The translations under genes and the position numbers were made by a program. 64,000 bases of DNA. Source: Actinoallomurus liliacearum (GTDB lineage Bacteria; Actinomycetota; Actinomycetes; Streptosporangiales; Streptosporangiaceae). Below the pieces are notes generated by a model that was not told the origin of the DNA, made no database searches, and was given only the letters and a program-made list of their open reading frames with translations. The stretch spans positions 620,001 to 684,000 of the forward strand of contig NZ_BAABHJ010000005.1 of assembly GCF_039542035.1 (NCBI RefSeq). Direction: 5' to 3'. The stretch's first letter is position 1, and the number at the start of each line of letters is the position of its first letter. This document shows, piece by piece, positions 59,476 through 64,000 of the stretch.

Positions 59476-59731
59476 CGAGGTCTCCTCGGTCGAGCGGCGA
59501 TGTCGTGCCTCAATGCTCGCGTTCGAGCAGGTCACCGGGCGATCGTGGCAGTACGGAACCCGGGGGTTCGGTTTACCCCACCCAGGGCTGGCCGCATGCG
59601 GACGTCGACGCCATGGCTGCCGTGCCGGGCCGATCCCGGACGGTCTTCATCGGTCTCGCGATCACAACGATGCGAGTCCCTGACCCCGCCCACGGGAAGG
59701 CATGGGCGGCGACACAACAGGAGGCAACGAA

Positions 59732-59908
59732 ATGGCCAGGTGCGACACCTGCGGCAACGAGATGGACGAGCACTGGCGAGGTGCTTGTCCCCAGAACAGC
59801 GACGGCACGCCGGCCTACCGGAAGACGCTCGGAGACAGGGCCAAGAGCACGGGCCGCAATCTCCTGGCGCCCCGGCCGAAGAAGATCAACAAGGGCTACA
59901 CCGCGTAG
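59732..59908 (+). CDS. Small Cys-rich (zinc-ribbon-like) protein
   Basis: 58 residues from ATG 59732 with AGGAGG 8 bases upstream. CDTCGNE (Cys4-x2-Cys7) and GACPQ (Cys19) give three cysteines and a His at the N-terminus, enough for a small metal knuckle; the C-terminal half is basic (RAKSTGRNLLAPRPKKINKGY). No partner or family name is certain. Confidence 0.6.
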   Translation: MARCDTCGNEMDEHWRGACPQNSDGTPAYRKTLGDRAKSTGRNLLAPRPKKINKGYTA

Positions 59909-60012
59909 GCGCAGCCGAGCCGGGGGCGGGAGGGGCTACCCCTCCCGCCCCCTTCCTTCGGCCGACCGTACGGTCACTGTCGGCGTGGCCGCGTGCCCCG
60001 TGGGCCCCGGCG

Positions 60013-60699
60013 TCAGGTGAGGAAGAGGCCGTACTCGGCGAGGTCGGGGACGATCCGGGGTGGCAGGTCGGCCTGCAGCGCCAGCTCCTCGGCCGAGATG
60101 AACGCGCCGTGCTCGGCCCGGCAGCGGACGATCCGGTCGGCGATCTCCGGTGTCACGCCCGGCAGCAGGCGCAGCGCCTGGGGCGGGGCGTGGTTCACGT
60201 CGATCAGCCCGCCGTCGTCGTACGCGCGCGGGTCGAAGTCGGGTCGGCCGATGCGCAGCTCGTGCGCCAGCCCGCGGTCCTCCAGCGCGATCCGGCGGGC
60301 CTCCGCGCGGAGCGTCCGGCGGTACCGCGCCGCCTCCACGACCCGGCGGTTCCGCTGGTCGCTGGGGTCGGCGGGCGGGTAGAGGCGCTGGCGGGCGCCG
60401 AGGGCGTGCATGGTGCTGACGAGCCAGGTGCCCAGCAGCAGGAGCATGCCGACGGTGTGCGGCCGGTCGCCCTGCGCCTCGATCGCCTCGTACGCCGCCG
60501 TGAGCGCCGCCGCGTACCCCGCGGCGGCCACCGCCATCCCCGCCGACCGGCGCCGGACCGCCGCGTACAGGAACGAGACCGGCGAGCCGAGGCCGACGGT
60601 GACGAGCGGGACCGCCGCCCAGCCCAGCCCGTCCGAGGGAGGGCGCGGCGGAAGCCGCGACGGCCCTCGTCCGGGCGGGGGCATCGGCGACCGCGTCAT
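60013..60699 (-). CDS. Membrane protein with C-terminal helix-hairpin-helix (ComEA-like) domain
   Basis: 228 residues from ATG 60699. A Pro-rich N-terminus and two or three hydrophobic helices precede a charged helix (RRVVEAARYRRTLRAEARR). The C-terminus has a ComEA-type HhH pair: LIDVNHAPPQALRLLPGVTPEIADRIVRCRAEHGAF, ending with a second short copy. Such domains bind DNA non-specifically in competence; the role here is unknown. Confidence 0.72.
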   Translation of the reverse strand: MTRSPMPPPGRGPSRLPPRPPSDGLGWAAVPLVTVGLGSPVSFLYAAVRRRSAGMAVAAAGYAAALTAAYEAIEAQGDRPHTVGMLLLLGTWLVSTMHALGARQRLYPPADPSDQRNRRVVEAARYRRTLRAEARRIALEDRGLAHELRIGRPDFDPRAYDDGGLIDVNHAPPQALRLLPGVTPEIADRIVRCRAEHGAFISAEELALQADLPPRIVPDLAEYGLFLT

Positions 60700-60806
60700 G
60701 GGCCGATGGTAAGCCGGAGGACCGCCGAAGCGCCGCACCCCGGTTCGGCACGATGGGTATACGGTCGATTCGGAAAGACGCTCCCGATACGTAATCATGG
60801 TGACCC

Positions 60807-61298
60807 GTGGCACGGCTTCCCGGAACTGGCCTGGCGAAGGGGCTCGCGGTGACGCTGCGCACGATGACGCGCCGGTCGATCACGCGGCAGTACCCCGAGG
60901 TGCAGCCCGACCTGCCGCCGCGCAGTCGTGGCGTGATCGCGCTGTTCGAGGAGAACTGCACCGTCTGCATGCTCTGCGCCCGTGAGTGCCCCGACTGGTG
61001 CATCTACATCGACTCGCACAAGGAGACGATGCCCGCCCCGGAGGGCCGCCGGGCGCGGACGCGCAACGTCCTCGACCGGTTCGCCATCGACTTCGCGCTG
61101 TGCATGTACTGCGGCATCTGCATCGAGGTCTGCCCGTTCGACGCGCTGTTCTGGTCCCCGGAGTTCGAGTACGCCGAGTACGACATCAACGAGCTGACGC
61201 ACGAGCGGGACCGGCTCCGCGAGTGGATGTGGACGGTGCCGCCGCCGCCCGCGCACGACCCCGGCGCCGAGCCGCCCAAGGAGCTGAAGCCGAGGTGA
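60807..61298 (+). CDS. nuoI: NADH-quinone oxidoreductase subunit I
   Basis: 163 residues, GTG start. It has both 4Fe-4S motifs of the 23-kDa subunit (CTVCMLCARECP and CMYCGICIEVCP), the electron wires between the peripheral arm and N2. Its stop overlaps the nuoJ start. No nuoE/F/G homologue lies in the window, so electrons must enter otherwise or from genes elsewhere. Confidence 0.96.
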   Translation: MARLPGTGLAKGLAVTLRTMTRRSITRQYPEVQPDLPPRSRGVIALFEENCTVCMLCARECPDWCIYIDSHKETMPAPEGRRARTRNVLDRFAIDFALCMYCGICIEVCPFDALFWSPEFEYAEYDINELTHERDRLREWMWTVPPPPAHDPGAEPPKELKPR

Positions 61299-61954
61299 CC
61301 GCGGCGGACGTCGTCATGGTGCTGCTCGGAGTGGTCGCCGTGGGCGCCGGCGTGCTCGTGGTCGCGACGCGGCAACTCGTGCACGCCGCGCTGTGGCTGG
61401 TCGTGTCGTTCGGCGCGCTGGCCGGTTCGTACCTCATGCTGACGGCGGAGTTCGTCGCCTGGGTGCAGGTGCTGATCTACGTCGGCGCGGTCGTCGTGCT
61501 CCTGCTGTTCGGGATCATGCTGACGCGCGCCCCGATCGGGCGTTCGGAGGACCTGGACTCGGGCAACCGGATCGTCGCCCTCGTCGTCGCGGTGGCGACC
61601 GCGGGCGTCCTGGTGACGACGCTCGTCCGCGGGTTCCGTTCGGCGTACGTGCCGATCAAGGACCGGGTGGGTAGCGGCTCGTCGCACACGCTCGGCGGGA
61701 GCCTGTTCCAGACGTGGGTGCTGCCGTTCGAGGCGCTGTCGGTGCTGCTGCTGGCCGCGCTGATCGGCGCGATCGTGCTGTCCCGTACCGACATCCGCGG
61801 TGCCGGGCCGGAGCCCGAGGAGGACCCGGAGCCCCGACGCCGGCCCGCCGCGCCCCGGGGCGCGGTGGCGCGGCGGCTCGGCGCGGCGAAGCGGCGGCCC
61901 GCTCCCGACGATGAGGACACCATCGTGCTGTCCCGCGTGGACGAGGAGATCTGA
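61295..61954 (+). CDS. nuoJ: NADH-quinone oxidoreductase subunit J
   Basis: 219 residues from GTG 61295, which overlaps the nuoI stop. It has five helices with the motif FVAWVQVLIYVGAVVVLLLFGIMLTR and a charged C-terminal tail ending TIVLSRVDEEI. It is a complex I membrane-arm subunit, followed directly by nuoK. Confidence 0.93.
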   Translation: MTAADVVMVLLGVVAVGAGVLVVATRQLVHAALWLVVSFGALAGSYLMLTAEFVAWVQVLIYVGAVVVLLLFGIMLTRAPIGRSEDLDSGNRIVALVVAVATAGVLVTTLVRGFRSAYVPIKDRVGSGSSHTLGGSLFQTWVLPFEALSVLLLAALIGAIVLSRTDIRGAGPEPEEDPEPRRRPAAPRGAVARRLGAAKRRPAPDDEDTIVLSRVDEEI

Positions 61955-62319
61955 TGCATCTCGTCTACCCGGTGGTGATCGCGGCGCTGCTCTTCGCCGT
62001 CGGCGTGTACGGCGTGCTCGCCCGGCGCAACGCCATCCTCGTGCTGATGTCCGTCGAGCTCATGCTCAACGCGGTCAACCTGAACCTCGTCGTCTTCGAC
62101 ATGCGGTGGGCCGACCGGCTGCACGGCGGTCAGGTGCTGGCGCTGTTCGTCATCGTGCTGGCGGCCGCCGAGGTGGGCATCGGCCTGGCGCTGGTGCTGC
62201 TGATCTACCGCAACCGCCGTACGGTCGACGTCGACCGGCTCCGTACCCTCGCCGAGGGCGACCGGGAACCCGACCTCGACGTCGGCGCCATGACCGACGA
62301 CGAAGGGGTGCGCCGGTGA
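61954..62319 (+). CDS. nuoK: NADH-quinone oxidoreductase subunit K
   Basis: 121 residues, ATG overlapping the nuoJ stop by one base. Three helices carry the conserved glutamates in MSVELMLNAVNLNLVVF and 'VLAAAEVGIGLALVLLIYRNRR'. A 20-residue charged tail is added. Its stop overlaps the nuoL start. Confidence 0.94.
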   Translation: MHLVYPVVIAALLFAVGVYGVLARRNAILVLMSVELMLNAVNLNLVVFDMRWADRLHGGQVLALFVIVLAAAEVGIGLALVLLIYRNRRTVDVDRLRTLAEGDREPDLDVGAMTDDEGVRR

Positions 62320-64000
62320 TCGTCGTGGCGGCCGTCGCGGTCGTGCTCCCGTTCGCGGCCGCCCTGGTCGGCATGCTGTTCGGGCACACCGTCTCGCATC
62401 TGCTGTCCCCGCTGGCCCGTCGGTTGCGGACCTCGTCGCCGGGCACGACGCGGCGCGGCGCGCTGGTGCTGGCGCGGCGGATGCCCGCGAACGGCCCGGC
62501 GCTGATCGCCGTCGTGCCCGTCGCCGCGTCCACCGTGCTCACCGCCGTGCTGACCGTGGCCCAGGCGCGGAACCCCGCGTCGCACGTCGGCACGCTGACC
62601 CGGGTCCCGACGGGGACGGCGTGGATCGCGCTGTCCCTGCAGGTCGACGGGCTCGCCTCCGTGGTCGCGTTCCTGGTCTGCTGCGTGGCGCTCGCGGTGC
62701 AGATCTACTCCGTCGCCTACATGCGCGACGACCCGCGCTACTCCTCCTACGCCGCGTTCGTGTCGCTGTTCACCGCGGCGATGCTGCTCGTGGTCCTGTC
62801 CGGCGACCTGCTCGTGCTGTACGTCGGGTGGGAGGTCATGGGCATCTGCTCGTATTTCCTCATCGGGCACTACTGGCACGACCGGGCGACCTCGCGCGCC
62901 GCCGTGAAGGCGTTCCTCGTCACCCGGCTCGGCGACGTGGGGTTCCTGTTCGGCATCTTCGTGCTGGGCCTGGCGGCGCACTCGTTCCAGATCCGGGTCA
63001 TCCTCGGGTCGCTCCCGTACATGTCGCACACCGCACTGCTGGCCGGCACGCTCCTGCTGCTGTGCGGCGTCGCGGGCAAGAGCGCGCAGTTCCCGCTGCA
63101 CACCTGGCTGCCGGACGCCATGGCCGGCCCGACGCCGATCAGCGCCCTGATCCACGCCGCGACGATGGTCGCGGCGGGCGTGTACGTCGTCGCCCGGCTC
63201 TACCCGGCGTTCTGGTTCGCGCCCACGTCGCTGGCGGTCCTCGGCGTCATCGCCGCGATCTCCATGCTGGGCGCCGCGCTCGCCGCGCTCGCCCAGGACG
63301 ATCTCAAGCGGGTGCTGGCCTACTCCACCATCAGCCAGCTCGCGTACATGGCGGCCGGTCTGGCGGTCGGCACGCGGGACGGCGCGATGTTCCACCTGCT
63401 GGCGCACGGGGCGTTCAAGGCGCTGCTGTTCCTCGGCGCGGGCTGCGTGATCGTCACGGCCGGCTCCAACCTGATGAGCGCGATGGGCGGCCTGCGCCTG
63501 GCCATGCCGGTGACGTTCTGGTCGATGACGGTCGGCTTCGCGGCGCTGGCCGGGATCCCGCCAGCCAGCGGCTTCTTCAGCAAGGACACGATCCTGTCCC
63601 AGGCCTGGAAGGCGACGCACCTCGCGGGCTCGCCGTCCCGCCATGACGCCATCTACATGCCGGTACGGCGCATGATCCCAGCAGACTCGCACGCACGTGG
63701 GGTCACCGAGGGATACTCCTACGCGCTGCGGCAGGCCCTGCACGGGGCCCCGCCGGCCATCCCGTCCTGGGTGGCGTGGCTGGTGCTCGTCACCGGGCTC
63801 CTGACCGCCGTGGTCACCGCCGCGTACGCCACGCGGACCTGGCTGGTGACGTTCTTCGGGGAGCGGCGGTCGGCGTTCCGGGCGCGGGAGGCGACGCCGC
63901 TGATGCGCTGGCCGGTCGCGGTCCTCGCCGTGCCGTCGCTGCTCCTCGGCCTGGTCGGGCCGTTCAGCGACCGGCTCCGGCCCGAGTGGGGCATGGCGGT
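62316..64000 (+). CDS. nuoL: NADH-quinone oxidoreductase subunit L (cut by window end)
   Basis: At least 560 residues, GTG start overlapping nuoK by 4 bp. It is an antiporter-like subunit with 'LLVLYVGWEVMGICSYFLIGHYWHD' and 'FPLHTWLPDAMAGPTPISALIHAATMVAAGVYVV' (TM5 Glu, TM7 Lys), 'DDLKRVLAYSTISQLAYM' and the IPPASGFFSKD loop. The C-terminal end lies beyond the window, and nuoM and nuoN presumably follow. An extra loop of about 35 residues with less GC-biased codons sits after SKDTILSQAW. Confidence 0.94.
   Translation, partial: MIVVAAVAVVLPFAAALVGMLFGHTVSHLLSPLARRLRTSSPGTTRRGALVLARRMPANGPALIAVVPVAASTVLTAVLTVAQARNPASHVGTLTRVPTGTAWIALSLQVDGLASVVAFLVCCVALAVQIYSVAYMRDDPRYSSYAAFVSLFTAAMLLVVLSGDLLVLYVGWEVMGICSYFLIGHYWHDRATSRAAVKAFLVTRLGDVGFLFGIFVLGLAAHSFQIRVILGSLPYMSHTALLAGTLLLLCGVAGKSAQFPLHTWLPDAMAGPTPISALIHAATMVAAGVYVVARLYPAFWFAPTSLAVLGVIAAISMLGAALAALAQDDLKRVLAYSTISQLAYMAAGLAVGTRDGAMFHLLAHGAFKALLFLGAGCVIVTAGSNLMSAMGGLRLAMPVTFWSMTVGFAALAGIPPASGFFSKDTILSQAWKATHLAGSPSRHDAIYMPVRRMIPADSHARGVTEGYSYALRQALHGAPPAIPSWVAWLVLVTGLLTAVVTAAYATRTWLVTFFGERRSAFRAREATPLMRWPVAVLAVPSLLLGLVGPFSDRLRPEWGMA

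Noticed and set aside
60013..60820. Longer versions of the HhH protein starting before 60699
   Set aside because: The extension runs into the nuoI promoter region and lacks coding character; ATG 60699 is preferred.
1..64000. CRISPR arrays, rRNA or tRNA genes
   Set aside because: I read for regular short repeats with spacers and for tRNA/rRNA landmarks and saw none. A covariance-model scan (for example for tRNAs) would be decisive, and finding one would overturn this.

Overview
The window is GC-rich actinobacterial chromosome. It carries mycothiol-type (DinB/maleylpyruvate-isomerase-like), F420-type (LLM and deazaflavin-dependent) and menaquinone-type respiratory genes, GTG/TTG starts are frequent, and there are many LuxR-type two-component pairs. 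Together these suggest a member of the Streptosporangiales/Thermomonosporaceae (Actinomadura- or Actinoallomurus-like). This placement is inference from gene content and composition. I saw no rRNA, tRNA or CRISPR array.

Layout. (1) 1-2750: two tandem secreted trypsin-like proteases (the first cut by the window edge), a RarD-like permease and msrA. (2) 2750-7972: a defence-like accessory island. The last ~105 bp of msrA are duplicated 1389 bp downstream, and a class II Fic gene sits between the copies. After the second copy come a DUF4288-like gene, a flavoprotein remnant and an AbiE-like two-gene module. Its regulator combines a nuclease-like and a winged-helix domain and is preceded by a 16-bp perfect palindrome. 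Its nucleotidyltransferase toxin gene is split inside the DxD motif by a 1029-bp IS5-family element. (3) 7973-13423: HD hydrolase, alpha/beta hydrolase, small secreted proteins, a Tat-signal pseudogene, an exact-period (475 bp) tandem duplication carrying two tiny genes with their own terminators, a DUF4236-like gene, a DMT permease and a lamin-tail protein. (4) 13513-43597: metabolic, transport and regulatory genes. These include two half-size ABC exporters, alditol oxidase, asparagine synthetase, DJ-1/GlxA pair, PRPP synthetase, a two-component system divergent from an ABC transporter, a peptidase-ABC ATPase fusion, a GT-C-like membrane protein, an OmpR two-component operon with lipoprotein, an F420 LLM enzyme, a SecD-head membrane protein and a crotonase. 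(5) 43660-46526: korAB, 2-oxoglutarate:ferredoxin oxidoreductase, with a possible iron box upstream. (6) 47033-51651: a large Pro/Gly-rich membrane protein, a frameshifted AbiEi/DUF559 pseudogene and a deazaflavin-reductase/TetR divergent pair flanked by diverged direct repeats. (7) 51966-64000: a complex I gene set, nuoA-B-C-H, then a strong terminator and 5.2 kb of unrelated genes, then nuoI-J-K-L (nuoL runs off the end).

How the parts may work together: the nuo genes seen here lack nuoE, nuoF and nuoG (the NADH-input module) and also nuoD between C and H. NuoB carries a 260-residue repetitive acidic tail. A ferredoxin-producing KorAB lies nearby. This fits an alternative, possibly ferredoxin-fed, complex I, but that is inference. 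The strongest oddities are the msrA 3'-end duplication around fic, the IS-split AbiE-like toxin (in-frame if the IS is removed), the NuoB tail, the incomplete and split nuo cluster, and the membrane-spanning peptidase-ABC fusion.
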